Positions 26,272-36,207 of a stretch of DNA of 64,000 nucleotides are shown here, one piece after another. The stretch comes from Verrucomicrobiia bacterium (lineage in GTDB: Bacteria; Verrucomicrobiota; Verrucomicrobiia; Limisphaerales; UBA8199): positions 1-64,000 of the forward strand of contig DASYZB010000009.1 of the NCBI GenBank assembly GCA_035946615.1. The letters are read 5' to 3'. Position 1 is the first letter of the stretch; every line of letters starts with the position of its first letter. A model generated the notes under the pieces. The model saw nothing but the letters and a program-made list of their open reading frames with translations, was not told the DNA's origin and searched no databases. Position numbers and translations under genes: made by a program.

Positions 26272-29200
26272 TTAGAACTGGCGCACGCGATAAAACCGCT
26301 GCGGACCGGTGGCAGTCGTGTCCAATAGGTAATGCAAGGCGCCGTCCCCTTTAAGGGTGGTAAGCGAAATCCAGTTCGACGGGTTGAGTGAAGTGCTGTA
26401 TTCGAGCGCGTAATTGCTGCCCACCTGGGTCTGAACCAAAACGCTAAACTGATTGCCTGAACGGGTTGGACGCAGCAGATGTGGCAGGCCAAAGCGGTTG
26501 CCTTCCAGCAGCAGCGTATGGGCGCTACCGGCGGCGATGGCGACCACGTTCGAGGTGCCGGCCGGGAAATCGCACTGGCCATTCCAATCGTTGCCCCAGC
26601 AAAGGATGGTGCTATCGGCCTTCAGCACGACGGTATGCCCGCTGCCGCCCGCCGCGGCGATGGCATTGGTCAAAGGCTGCGGCGGCTGGCATTGGCCCTG
26701 AGAGTTATCGCCCCAGGCGACCAGAGTTCCATCGGCTTTGACGGCCAGACTGTGATACTCTCCCGCGCCGATGGCCACGACCTTGGCTAAACCGGCCGGA
26801 ACAATGGACTGACCCACGAAGTTCCCATTGGCATCCGTGTTTTCACCCCAGGCAACCACGGTTCCATCCGAGCGCAACGCGAGGCTGTGACTGCCTCCGG
26901 CAGCGATGGCGATGACATTGGCCAAGCCGGCGGGAGGAATCGCTTGGCCCAGGCTGTTATCGCCCCAGCCCACAACTGTGCCGTCTGAGCGCAAGGCCAG
27001 GCTGTGCCAGGTGCCGGCGGCAATGGCGATGACATTGGTCAATCCGGCGGGTGGCGTGGCCTGGCCGTCGTAATTGGCGCCCCAACCCACCACCGTTCCG
27101 TTGGCCTGCAGCGCCAGGCTGTGATAGCCGCCCCCGGCAAGGACCAGCGGGTTGACCAGGGTATTGGGAACGTTGCATTGGCCGTCATAATTCTCGCCCC
27201 AAGCCAGAATCGAGCTGTCGCCGCGAAGGAGCAGGCTATGCCAGGAGCCTGCGGCGATAGCGACGGCGTTGGTGGCCACGAGTGACACATTGAGTTGGCC
27301 CAGCGAATTGTCGCCGCGACCCACCAGCGGAACGATACCCAAATACGCGCCGGAACTGAGAAGCGATCCATAGGCGTTGCTGATGAGCACGGTGTAGGTG
27401 CCGCTATCCAGAACACCGGCATTAGGAATTGACAGGGAACTCGATGTGGCGCCAGGAATGTTCACGCCATTGAGCTGCCACTGATATGTCAGGACGGGCG
27501 TGCCATCGGCGACGACGCTGAAGGTGATGGGGCCGCCGGCAATGATGCTATTGCCGGTGGGTTGCCGGGTAATGAATGGGGCTGTGGGTCCAGCCACAAA
27601 GCTCACCTGGTCGAGCCACGCGGTATCGCTTCCGGCAGTGCCGGAACCGTTTTTGGCGTAAACCCACTGCAGGGTTTGAAGACCGGCCGGGAGATAAACC
27701 TGCTGCAAATTCCAATCGACTTCGCCGGAGATCGTCACGGCATTGTTCACGCCCGGGGCCACGTCACTAAATGTAAACGTATCCCCATTGGCTTGGGATG
27801 ACACCTTCCACCAAAATGAGAGTGTGCCGGGGCCGGTAACGGTTGTTGTCAGGGTGCTCCGCTGATTGTTGCCGATGAAATAGCTTCGGGCCGAAGCGAT
27901 ACCGTCATGCGAGACGGCGGCCTGGCCGAACCAAGGCGTTGTGCTGATGTCGGTGGTCCAGGTCAGGTTGCTGTTATCGAGTGCGAAAGGTAATGGCAAA
28001 GTTTGAATCACGGTCAGCGCGGCGACGGGGCTAAGGGCGGAGCCGTAGGAATTGGTGACCACTGCCGAATAAGCGCCGGCATCGTTGGTCGTAACGGCCG
28101 CAATGGAATACGAGCTGAGAGTCGCCCCGGCGATGTTGGCGCCGTTCTTGCGCCACTGATAGCTAAATGGGGCAATGCCCGTGACGTTGAGTGTAAAGGT
28201 CGCCGGTTGGCCATTGATTAACGTCAGGCTCGCAGGAACAACCCCGCTTACCGTGGGCGGTGGCAAGGTCGCGTTATAGGCGACTAGCGCGAAATCCTGG
28301 TCCAAGGGCGAGCCGTTGTTGGGCACGCCATCAGAGTTAATGTTGGCGGCTGTGACGGCTATTGTCACGAAGCCGGAATTGCCGGCAGGCAGAGACACGC
28401 TTTCCACGTTGTCCCTGAAGTCGGCGCTGCCACCGGTGACCGAGTAGCGGCCATTAAAGTTGTTCCCTTTGTAAACATTGTTTCCAACATAGACGGTGAG
28501 ATCGAGGTTGTTGTTATAGGCGTTGCCAGCCGTGTTGCCGGGCGCGTCCGTCCATGCGAGGGTGACCCGAAAGGGTTTGGTGGGGTCGGAAATCGCGTTG
28601 GTGAAATAACGCGCCTGGCCCGTTGCTGTGAAGAGGTCGGCCGGTAGTTCGTCACGCAAAACCCGCGGTGTGGCGTTATCGAAAGCCATGCTCAGGTTCA
28701 CCTCGCCCATGCCTTCGTTATCCGACCAGAGGGTATCATTGGCATTGAGGCCCGTCATATAGCGGGCAGTATTCATCAGAAAGGCCTTGGTCATGGCTGG
28801 GCTGGGCGGATTGGTGAAGTTATTGATGAAGTACTGGCGCACCAGGGCGGCGGAGCCGGCGGCCCCGGGCGTTGCCTGGCTGGTTCCCGAACAAGAGGTG
28901 TAGAATTGCTGACCGAGCGGCCAGAACAGCGAGTTGTTTGGGCCGCCAGATACCCGTGAGCCGTTAAAACAGGGATCGGCCGTACCCGTTGGGCCGGGAC
29001 TGGGCGCCTGGGCGACGCCGCCGCTAACGTGGGTGCCGGGGGACATGATGTCGGGCTTGTGCCGAAGGTCACTGCACGGACCGCGACTCGAGAAGAAAAT
29101 CACATCGTTGGCGCTGTCGGCGCCGGTATCGTCGATGCCGCCGCCGTCAGGTCCGCCGAAAGGCTGCACGTTTTCACCCGCCCCGACAGTGATGACGTTC

Positions 29201-30750
29201 TTCCCTGTCCCCGGAGAACTGACGGTTTGAGAGCCGAATTCACCGTCGTTTCCGGCGGCGAACACAATGCACATCTCCTGATTGCCAGGCGCCGAGATTG
29301 GGGCGCCGGAAGGTTGAGCGTCGCGGACCAGGGCATCATATTCCTGGGAGTCCACATTGTATTCGCCAGGAACGCCGCCGCCCCAACTATTAGCGCTGAC
29401 GCGCGCACCGTTCTGGTAGGCTGCCGATTGAACGGCTGTGAAGTCCGGGAAAGTGTAATTAACCGGATCGAAAATTACCGTGGAGCCGATTTTAACGAAC
29501 GGGCAGACACCGAGACCGTAATGGAAGCCGGAAGAATCCGTGAAGGGGAAGCCAATGGGCAAATCATTGTATCCGCCAATAATGTGGGCGTTTATGGTTC
29601 CATGGCCATCACAGCCAACAAGCGTACTATTTGGATTGGGAGTTCCTTCGAGCCGGTTGTAAATCACGCGGCTGTTCTGGGTCGTATCACCCTTGACATA
29701 GAGTCCTGGGTGATTCGGCGTCGTCGTCCCGTCATCGACGCCACTATCCGTAACATCCACCGCAAAGCCCGAGGTGGAAAATTGGCCCTGGGAGAACCCA
29801 ACACCCTGGAGCCAGTTGAGATAACCGGGGCCGCTGGGGACGTTCCCGGTCAGATTCCCGGCCAAAATCTGGTCCTGTCGTTCGCATAACTTTTTGGGGA
29901 CGAAATACGGCTGGATGGATAAGAGGTCGGGCTGTGCCGCAAGCTGGGTGAGGGTGGCGGGGTCGAGCCGCGCGATGACATTTAAATATCCAAGAACGGC
30001 GTTTTCCTTCTTGAGTGGTTCGAGTTTGAGCTGATCGATCAATTGTAACGTGGCCGCATTAGCGTTGTCAGCAACTAGTTGGATGGCAAAAAGGTCTGTC
30101 CCAATCTGGCGCGGATTGCCCTGGGCATCGATCGTTCGGGCAGCCGGGTGAATCTTATACTCGGCAAGAAAGGGGCCGTCCCATTGGACATGCGGGGCTG
30201 TGGCTGCCAAACTCTGGACCTTAGCGATAGCGCCAGAATCGCCATAAATCAAGTATGCATTTTCAGGGATATACGCGACGATTTGAACTCCAGCCGCAAC
30301 CAACTCATCGCGCCAGGCGGGTTGGACCGGCCCTGCAAATTGCACCAGGTGCAGATGTTTGCCGGAGAATGAGCCGGCTGTTTTGCGAAGGGCCTGGACC
30401 TCGGGCTTGCTGGTATCCAATGGGGCGGCGTGCAATTCAATAATGTTGTACTGGTCGCGCGACTCGATGCCGGGTTGATTCAGCACGTCTGGAGCAATCT
30501 GAGCCGCTTCATAGAGTTGGTAGCTGCCGTAATCGGCTATGAGCTTGGCGCCCTGAGCTTCCAACTTGGCGCGCAGGGCCGGGGTATGGACTTCGATCTT
30601 GTGAGTCGCGAGCGAGATTGGCTGACCCCCTCCGGCGGCGCCGCTCGCTGCCACACTGCTCGATAGCAGCACCCACAGACCCGCAGCGCAGAGGGAATGT
30701 TTGAAATACGTATAAGACCAGCCAAGGCAGGATAGTTGGACCTTTGACAT
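26272..30750 (-). CDS. Very large secreted S8 (subtilisin-like) serine peptidase with Ig-like and RCC1 repeats
   Basis: About 1492 residues from the ATG at 30748-30750 (a GTG six codons earlier is less likely). A signal segment (AAGLWVLLSSSVAA) is followed by a long pro-region, then an S8 core with Asp335 in FAVDVTDSGVD, His383 in CDGHGTINAHIIGG, oxyanion Asn501 in FAAGNDGEFG and Ser624 in SCSGTSQATPG. After it come a pro-protein-convertase-like beta domain, two Ig-like domains (PPTVSGVVPASLTL and the PTAPFITRQPTGN region) around a beta-sandwich domain, and seven RCC1-type repeats of the form VVAIAAGxxHSLALRxDGTVVAWGDN (about 26490-27330). It ends in a ~58-residue module shared with two other secreted proteins here. 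All catalytic residues are intact. Confidence 0.92.
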   Translation of the reverse strand: MSKVQLSCLGWSYTYFKHSLCAAGLWVLLSSSVAASGAAGGGQPISLATHKIEVHTPALRAKLEAQGAKLIADYGSYQLYEAAQIAPDVLNQPGIESRDQYNIIELHAAPLDTSKPEVQALRKTAGSFSGKHLHLVQFAGPVQPAWRDELVAAGVQIVAYIPENAYLIYGDSGAIAKVQSLAATAPHVQWDGPFLAEYKIHPAARTIDAQGNPRQIGTDLFAIQLVADNANAATLQLIDQLKLEPLKKENAVLGYLNVIARLDPATLTQLAAQPDLLSIQPYFVPKKLCERQDQILAGNLTGNVPSGPGYLNWLQGVGFSQGQFSTSGFAVDVTDSGVDDGTTTPNHPGLYVKGDTTQNSRVIYNRLEGTPNPNSTLVGCDGHGTINAHIIGGYNDLPIGFPFTDSSGFHYGLGVCPFVKIGSTVIFDPVNYTFPDFTAVQSAAYQNGARVSANSWGGGVPGEYNVDSQEYDALVRDAQPSGAPISAPGNQEMCIVFAAGNDGEFGSQTVSSPGTGKNVITVGAGENVQPFGGPDGGGIDDTGADSANDVIFFSSRGPCSDLRHKPDIMSPGTHVSGGVAQAPSPGPTGTADPCFNGSRVSGGPNNSLFWPLGQQFYTSCSGTSQATPGAAGSAALVRQYFINNFTNPPSPAMTKAFLMNTARYMTGLNANDTLWSDNEGMGEVNLSMAFDNATPRVLRDELPADLFTATGQARYFTNAISDPTKPFRVTLAWTDAPGNTAGNAYNNNLDLTVYVGNNVYKGNNFNGRYSVTGGSADFRDNVESVSLPAGNSGFVTIAVTAANINSDGVPNNGSPLDQDFALVAYNATLPPPTVSGVVPASLTLINGQPATFTLNVTGIAPFSYQWRKNGANIAGATLSSYSIAAVTTNDAGAYSAVVTNSYGSALSPVAALTVIQTLPLPFALDNSNLTWTTDISTTPWFGQAAVSHDGIASARSYFIGNNQRSTLTTTVTGPGTLSFWWKVSSQANGDTFTFSDVAPGVNNAVTISGEVDWNLQQVYLPAGLQTLQWVYAKNGSGTAGSDTAWLDQVSFVAGPTAPFITRQPTGNSIIAGGPITFSVVADGTPVLTYQWQLNGVNIPGATSSSLSIPNAGVLDSGTYTVLISNAYGSLLSSGAYLGIVPLVGRGDNSLGQLNVSLVATNAVAIAAGSWHSLLLRGDSSILAWGENYDGQCNVPNTLVNPLVLAGGGYHSLALQANGTVVGWGANYDGQATPPAGLTNVIAIAAGTWHSLALRSDGTVVGWGDNSLGQAIPPAGLANVIAIAAGGSHSLALRSDGTVVAWGENTDANGNFVGQSIVPAGLAKVVAIGAGEYHSLAVKADGTLVAWGDNSQGQCQPPQPLTNAIAAAGGSGHTVVLKADSTILCWGNDWNGQCDFPAGTSNVVAIAAGSAHTLLLEGNRFGLPHLLRPTRSGNQFSVLVQTQVGSNYALEYSTSLNPSNWISLTTLKGDGALHYLLDTTATGPQRFYRVRQF

Positions 30751-31145
30751 AAAAGCTTCTGTTTGCACGATGCGTAGAAGCAGCAGCGCTGCGGCCCCAC
30801 GCGCACTCTACTTAAAGGCCAGGGCGCGCACAGAAGCAAGCCAATTCGTTGACGCGGAGAAATTCCCTCGGTGTCCTTCGCCGCATGATTCAGCGACCTG
30901 GTGCATGGAGATAATGGCAAAAAGTCTCGGGTGCCGGACTCGTGGGTAGGGTCGAATTCCAGGAACCCTGATCAATTCAATTCCCGAGCAAAAACCGCAA
31001 GAATACGAGGACTCGCAGAAGGCTCGCTCGTCGCTCCGAAGTGGTAAGGAAAGCTGTTAAGGGAATGTACGGACTTGACCGTCTTTGCCGTGGACTATTT
31101 ACTTTACGGTCAGTATGCGGGCACAGACGAAGAAAGATCATTCGT
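30751..31145. promoter_or_regulatory. Divergent promoter region between two large secreted-protein genes
   Basis: This 395-base gap separates the subtilase (minus) and the Calx-beta protein (plus). On the plus strand TTGACC (31075-31080) with TTTACT 17 bases later (31098-31103) is a weak sigma70-like pair, about 40 bases before the start. GAAGAAAG is the best ribosome site. No coding frame is convincing. Confidence 0.35.
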
Positions 31146-33269
31146 ATGAAATCGAAACTGCATAAACTCTGGGCCTTGCACGGCAGCCATCTTTTTTTTG
31201 GGTTTTTTTTCGCAGGAGCGTTAGGCGCGTCGGCCCAAATAGCCACCAACTTTTCAATGCCCGTGGTCACGATCTGGGCAACGGATCCTTTGGCCTCGTG
31301 GGCGGGCAAGACCGGCACGTTCACCGCGGTGCGAGCGGGTCCAACCAACGCGACTTTGAATATCTACTACAGCATTGTGGGGACGGCGACGAATGGCGTG
31401 GACTATACCCAAATCGGGAACTGGGTGACCATACCCGCAGGAGAACGAACTAATTCGATAGCGATTGACCCGATTAATAACGGCCAAAGCGCCACGGAAA
31501 CGGTGAAGTTGCACCTGACGGCCTCGCCGTTGATGATACCGATTAACTATATCATCGGAGAGCCGGATACAGCGGTGGTCTATATCACACCCACGTTCAT
31601 GACCAATATTCCGCCGACGGTTGCCATCACCACACCGCCTGGCGGGGCGACCTTTGCCGCCCCGGCCAATATCCCGGTCTGCGCCTATGCGTTTGATCCG
31701 GATGGTTACGTTGCGACCGTCGAGTTCTTCGCCGGAACAACCAGCCTGGGGATTCGGACCAATAACCCGGCAAGCGCCAGCCCGGTGAACCCGTTCTGCC
31801 TGCTGTGGAGCAATGTCCCTCCCGGCAACTATAGTCTCACAGCCGTGGCAACGGATAATGGCGGCGCATCGACCACATCCGACCCGGTAAATGTCAGTGT
31901 CAAAACCGTTCCGCCGCCCACCAATGTTCCGCCTATCGTTAGCCTGATTTCTCCACAAAACGGCGCCACATTTTTTACTCCGGTTGATATTCGATTATTT
32001 GCCAAAGCAGCCGACCCGGACGGGTCTGTAAGCAATGTGGAGTTCTTTGCAGGAACTACCGATCTGGGGCCCGGCATGCCGTTAGTTCTGGACCCCCCGG
32101 GTGTGGATGGATACGACGGGCTGGTCTATGTCCTGGTTTGGTCTAATGTCCCGCCAAGCAATTACACACTCACGGCCGTGGCAACCGACAATGGGGGGGC
32201 ATCAACCACCTCTGCGGGGGTCAACATCTCGGTGCAGACCGGGCCGCCCCCGCCGCCCCCGACCAATTACCCGCCCTTGGTGCGCATCAGCAGCCCGCCC
32301 AATGGCGCGGTATTTAGGACGCCGGCAGATGTCCCGATCTTTGCCTACGCAAAGGACTCGGACGGCTCGGTGGCGTCGGTGGAGTTCTTTGCGGGCACTA
32401 ACGACCTCGGTGCGGGCCAGACCATCTGCCTTACGGCGAGCACACCCATGCTCTATTGCCCATCCAACGTGTTTTTCCTGGTCTGGTCCAACCCGCCAGT
32501 TGGACTGTACCCGCTGACGGCAGTGGCCACTGATAACGGGGGAGCCATGTCCACCTCTCCGCCGGTCAATATCACTATTCTTCCATCGCCGCCGCCGCCG
32601 ACCAATCGTCCGCCAATCGTGAGCATCGCGGCCACCGACCCGCTGGCGATTGAAGGGACCAATTGTTGGCCCTGGGTTGGGTTGACCAACCCGGCGCCCA
32701 CGTGGGGTAACTGGGCGACGGCCATCTCGTTCCGCCGGTTCTTTACCAATTGCGGGCCAAAGGATGCCACGTTTACGGTGCGCCGGTTCGGTGATACCAA
32801 TGACGATTTAGTCGTCAGTTATGATATCGGCGGCAGCGCCACCAACGGCGTGGATTATGTGCCGCTCGCCGGTTCGGTGACCATCCCGGCGGGCGAAAGG
32901 CGCGCTCAAATTACCGTGGTGCCCCTGGATGACGGCCCGCCGGATATCACCAGCACGGTGGTGCTCAAGCTCGCGCCCGGCACCAATTATCTGATGGGCT
33001 TCCCGACTGTGGCCGGAGCGGTCATTCTGGATAGCGGCTCCCCGCGCCCAATCACCGGGATGTTGCCTGGGGATTGTTTCAGTCTGAGCGCCGGAGGCCC
33101 GGATGGCGCCTGGTTCCATATCGAGTATTCGACGGACTTGTTGCGCTGGACACCGATCTGCACCAATCAGGTGGTGGATGGTTTGATCAATTTTGTCGAT
33201 CCGGACGCCGGCGCCGACTCCGCCCGTTTTTACCGGGCAGTGCCTGAGAGCGGGCCGCCGTCGGAGTAG
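31146..33269 (+). CDS. Secreted Calx-beta / Ig-like repeat protein
   Basis: About 707 residues from the ATG at 31146. A signal peptide (HLFFGFFFAGALGASA) leads into a Calx-beta-like domain (IVGTATNGVDYTQIGN...TIPAGERTNSIAIDPINNG), three tandem Ig-like domains each starting PPTVAI/PPIVSL/PPLVRI and containing DxDGxVxxVEFFAGTxxLG and YxLTAVATDNGGAxTTS, then a second Calx-beta domain (GGSATNGVDYVPLAG...TIPAGERRAQITVVPLDDG). Proline-rich linkers (PPPPPTN) separate domains. The last 63 residues match the C-terminal module of the subtilase and the 882-residue Ig-like protein. It is probably a surface or matrix protein; Calx-beta folds often bind Ca2+. Confidence 0.9.
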   Translation: MKSKLHKLWALHGSHLFFGFFFAGALGASAQIATNFSMPVVTIWATDPLASWAGKTGTFTAVRAGPTNATLNIYYSIVGTATNGVDYTQIGNWVTIPAGERTNSIAIDPINNGQSATETVKLHLTASPLMIPINYIIGEPDTAVVYITPTFMTNIPPTVAITTPPGGATFAAPANIPVCAYAFDPDGYVATVEFFAGTTSLGIRTNNPASASPVNPFCLLWSNVPPGNYSLTAVATDNGGASTTSDPVNVSVKTVPPPTNVPPIVSLISPQNGATFFTPVDIRLFAKAADPDGSVSNVEFFAGTTDLGPGMPLVLDPPGVDGYDGLVYVLVWSNVPPSNYTLTAVATDNGGASTTSAGVNISVQTGPPPPPPTNYPPLVRISSPPNGAVFRTPADVPIFAYAKDSDGSVASVEFFAGTNDLGAGQTICLTASTPMLYCPSNVFFLVWSNPPVGLYPLTAVATDNGGAMSTSPPVNITILPSPPPPTNRPPIVSIAATDPLAIEGTNCWPWVGLTNPAPTWGNWATAISFRRFFTNCGPKDATFTVRRFGDTNDDLVVSYDIGGSATNGVDYVPLAGSVTIPAGERRAQITVVPLDDGPPDITSTVVLKLAPGTNYLMGFPTVAGAVILDSGSPRPITGMLPGDCFSLSAGGPDGAWFHIEYSTDLLRWTPICTNQVVDGLINFVDPDAGADSARFYRAVPESGPPSE

Positions 33270-33322
33270 GGTTGCATTGGCGGACCTGCGTTCATGTTAC
33301 GGTGAACATGAACGCGGCGCTT

Positions 33323-34123
33323 TCAGAGCCGCCGCAGCCAGACATTGCGGAATCGCACCGGGCATCCGTGCCCGCCAAAGGCCAGAGGGCCTTCGCTGAT
33401 TTTGTGTTTATATTCGGGCAGGATGCGGTGGCCGGTCTCGCCATGAATCTCCTCGTTGAGTTGCACCAGGATGCCGTTATGGAAAACCGTCACGCGGGCG
33501 GGAGAAAGGAGTCTCTGGCCATCGAACTTCGGCGACAGAAACACGATGTCATAGGTTTGCCACTGTCCCGGCGGACGCGTGGCATTCACCAGGGGCGGTG
33601 TTTGGCCGTAGATGGCGGCGCAGGCGCCATCGGGATAGATTTTCTCATTATAGGAATCGAAGATTTGGATTTCATAGAGGCCCATGAGCATGACGCCGTT
33701 ATTGCCGCGGTTATACCAGGGGCCTTCAAAGCCGGCGGGCGCCATCCATTCGATGTGAAGCTGAATGTTGCCGAAGCTTTCCCTCGTCGCAAAGTGGCTG
33801 TTGCCTGAGATCAGGCAGCCATCGGCCACCTTCCAATCCCCGAGCGGTTCCCAACGCGAAACATCCTGGCCGTCAAAGAGCATGACGGCATCCGAAGGCA
33901 TTGGCGCGGGTGGCCCAGCCTGACCCGGGTCCACGCGCTTGGGATTGGGCCGGTCCGGGTCGTGGACCAGCCATTGGCACCAGGGAAGTTTGGGGGTGTC
34001 TTTATAGCCGTAAACACCCGAGCCATCTTTCGCATAAACCAAGTCGGCCCCAATTGCTGCCTGCGGGACAACCAACCAACTCACCGCGACGGCTGCCAAT
34101 GAGAAAAAGAGAGTCGCTTTCAT
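33323..34123 (-). CDS. DUF1080 / 3-keto-disaccharide hydrolase family protein, secreted
   Basis: About 266 residues from the ATG at 34121-34123 (MKATLFFSLAAVAVSWLVV), which gives a clean signal peptide; an in-frame extension to 34177 adds basic text only. The fold signature is VMLFDGQDVSRWEPLGDWKV, FGNIQLHIEWMAP, NRGNNGVMLMGLYEIQIFDSY and the C-terminal GHGCPVRFRNVWLRRL, i.e. a concanavalin-like jelly roll. Members act on 3-keto sugars or act as lectins. It lies 50 bases after the PilB-type gene and may share its transcript. Confidence 0.9.
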   Translation of the reverse strand: MKATLFFSLAAVAVSWLVVPQAAIGADLVYAKDGSGVYGYKDTPKLPWCQWLVHDPDRPNPKRVDPGQAGPPAPMPSDAVMLFDGQDVSRWEPLGDWKVADGCLISGNSHFATRESFGNIQLHIEWMAPAGFEGPWYNRGNNGVMLMGLYEIQIFDSYNEKIYPDGACAAIYGQTPPLVNATRPPGQWQTYDIVFLSPKFDGQRLLSPARVTVFHNGILVQLNEEIHGETGHRILPEYKHKISEGPLAFGGHGCPVRFRNVWLRRL

Positions 34124-34173
34124 CGCCCGAAGCTTGTGCCCAACGCGGCTGGCCTGGCCAGTCAAAAAGGGCC

Positions 34174-35391
34174 TCACATTAAATCAGCGGCCACGACCCG
34201 GATGATTTCCTCGAGTGTGGTCTGGCCGCTGAGGGCGCGGCGCAGGCCATTCTGCCAGAGGGTGCGCATGCCCTGTTGGACAGCGATTTCTTCAAGAGCG
34301 GAGGTGGGCATTTTTTTGAGGATGGCTTCTCGGAAAGGTTCGTTGGCCAGCAACAACTCGCTGACGGGCATGCGCCCGGCGAAGCCGGTGTTGTTGCATT
34401 GCTCGCATCCTGCCCCCTGGCGGAACTGGGCCTCTGCGACGAGTTCCTGCGGAGCCACTTTAAGCTGGCTTGGCGTGGGCTCGTAGGCCTGGAGGCAATT
34501 TGGACAGTTGCGCCGGACCAGGCGCAGGCCCATCACGGCCAGCACGCTGGAGGCGAGCATGAACGGCTCGATTTCCATGTTGATCAGGCGTGTAAAAGCA
34601 CCTGCCGAGACTCCCGAATGGATCGTGCTAATGACCAGGTGCCCTGTCAAACCGGCCTGCACCGCAATAGCCGCTGTTTCGGCATCACGAATTTCCCCGA
34701 CCATGATGACCTGTGGGTCCTGCCGCATGATACTCCGTAACGCCATCGCATAAGTAAATCCCTGGCTGGAGTTGATTTGGGTCTGGCTCACCATCGCGAG
34801 GTTGAATTCGACCGGGTCTTCGACGGTGTTGATGCTGACGCTTGCGCCGTCCCGCTGGATGATATAGCACAAAGCCGAGTACATCGTGCTGGTCTTGCCT
34901 GAACCGGTTGGGCCGGTAAACAGGAGCAGGCCGCTGGTGCGTTTGAGCACCCGCAGCAGCCCTTGAAGCGTCGATTCTTCGAAATCCAATGACCCCAAAT
35001 CAAACCGCCGGTCGCGCGGGTCGAACAGGCGCGCAACGATCTTCTCTCCACGGGTCGTCGGGAAAATAGAGACACGCAACTGCACCCCCTCCAGTTCCGG
35101 GCCGCCCAGGGCGGTCCCGTCCTGAGGCATGCCCACCTGATAGGTCACCAGGTTGGCCATGACCTTGAAACGGGTCGAGATTTTATCGAGCAACTCGAGT
35201 GGCAGATGGGCGATCTCAGTCAGCACTCCGTTGACTCGGGCCCGAACGGCAATCGAGTTCTCCCATGGTTCAATGTGCAGATCACTGGCGCTGAGCCGAA
35301 TCGCATCCTGGACCAGGCAATTGACCAGCGTGCTGACCTCGATTCCCTGGGCCGCTTCGTCCGATTGCAGATATTGAATCGTGTAGCTCAT
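34174..35391 (-). CDS. GspE/PilB-type secretion ATPase
   Basis: About 405 residues from the ATG at 35389-35391 with GAGGTG directly upstream. ASDLHIEPWENSIAVRARVNG is the N2 domain; Walker A is GPTGSGKTSTMYS, the Asp box NTVEDPVEFNL, Walker B RQDPQVIMVGEIRDAETAA and the His box LTGHLVISTIHSG. A C4 zinc site (CPNC ... CEQCNNTGFAGR) marks the GspE/PilB branch rather than PilT. The usual ~150-residue N1 domain (T2SSE_N) is absent, so it is a short form. It powers assembly of a type IV pilus or type II pseudopilus; no pilin or platform gene is adjacent. Confidence 0.92.
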   Translation of the reverse strand: MSYTIQYLQSDEAAQGIEVSTLVNCLVQDAIRLSASDLHIEPWENSIAVRARVNGVLTEIAHLPLELLDKISTRFKVMANLVTYQVGMPQDGTALGGPELEGVQLRVSIFPTTRGEKIVARLFDPRDRRFDLGSLDFEESTLQGLLRVLKRTSGLLLFTGPTGSGKTSTMYSALCYIIQRDGASVSINTVEDPVEFNLAMVSQTQINSSQGFTYAMALRSIMRQDPQVIMVGEIRDAETAAIAVQAGLTGHLVISTIHSGVSAGAFTRLINMEIEPFMLASSVLAVMGLRLVRRNCPNCLQAYEPTPSQLKVAPQELVAEAQFRQGAGCEQCNNTGFAGRMPVSELLLANEPFREAILKKMPTSALEEIAVQQGMRTLWQNGLRRALSGQTTLEEIIRVVAADLM

Positions 35392-35524
35392 AATCACCTC
35401 GCGTCTCCGTGGCCTGATGGGCTGGATTTCGCTCACAGGAGCATGGTCATGTAATCCAACCGATGCAAAGGCGAATTGTTGGCCAGGTTGGCAAGGAACT
35501 TGCGACATCGGATGGAAGCCAAAT

Positions 35525-36121
35525 ATGCTAGAGCTTTATTGGTTGAGTAGGAATTTGTGGCGAAAGGACGTGTTTCGCTGGCTTTTAATGGTCAGTTTGG
35601 CCGCGTTGGCAGGGATCGCCGCCGGTCATACCGTCATTGCGTCGGTTTCGGGGTCCGTTTCAGTCGTAGATGGCACCAGCATGGAGCCCACCTACGAGCC
35701 TGGCGCACGCATCTATACTGCACCCATCTCTGGCCCACTCCTTCGCGGCGACATCGTCCTGGTGGATGATGGCAACAAGGAATACGCTGTTAAGCGGATA
35801 GTCGGTTTGCCGGGAGAGACCTTGGAGATTTGGCGGGGGTATGTTTTCATTAATCGCAAGATGCTGATTGAAGGATACTTGCCAAAATATACATTCACCT
35901 TCCCTGACGAACGGAACCAAAGGTCTGTCTTTAAACTACGCCCAGGAGAGTACTTCGTTTTGGGTGATAACCGGCCATCGAGCGCTGATAGCCGGGAATA
36001 CGGCCCTATCAAACGTGAGAGCATCAAAAGCCGGGTGCCACTGCCCGAAACCACTCTGAGGGCGACTTTTGGCGATTTCGCGCTGCCAGCCCCCGGCAAA
36101 CGGACAATCCGTGCCCTTTAG
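35525..36121 (+). CDS. lepB: Signal peptidase I
   Basis: 198 residues from the ATG at 35525. One N-terminal membrane segment (FRWLLMVSLAALAGIAAGHTVI) precedes the S26 core: box B with catalytic Ser52 (DGTSMEPTYEPG), box D with general-base Lys90 (YAVKRIVGLPGE) and box E (YFVLGDNRPSSADSREYGP). It removes Sec signal peptides on the periplasmic face. It is divergent from the PilB-type gene, with 133 bases between them. The many large secreted proteins in this window are its likely substrates. Confidence 0.92.
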   Translation: MLELYWLSRNLWRKDVFRWLLMVSLAALAGIAAGHTVIASVSGSVSVVDGTSMEPTYEPGARIYTAPISGPLLRGDIVLVDDGNKEYAVKRIVGLPGETLEIWRGYVFINRKMLIEGYLPKYTFTFPDERNQRSVFKLRPGEYFVLGDNRPSSADSREYGPIKRESIKSRVPLPETTLRATFGDFALPAPGKRTIRAL

Positions 36122-36207
36122 GACAGCCCCTGCACGAGAATCGGCCACTCTTTGTCCAAATCCTGGCCATAGCGGTCTCCGCTGCTTTGCGGATAGACAG
36201 CGCATCA

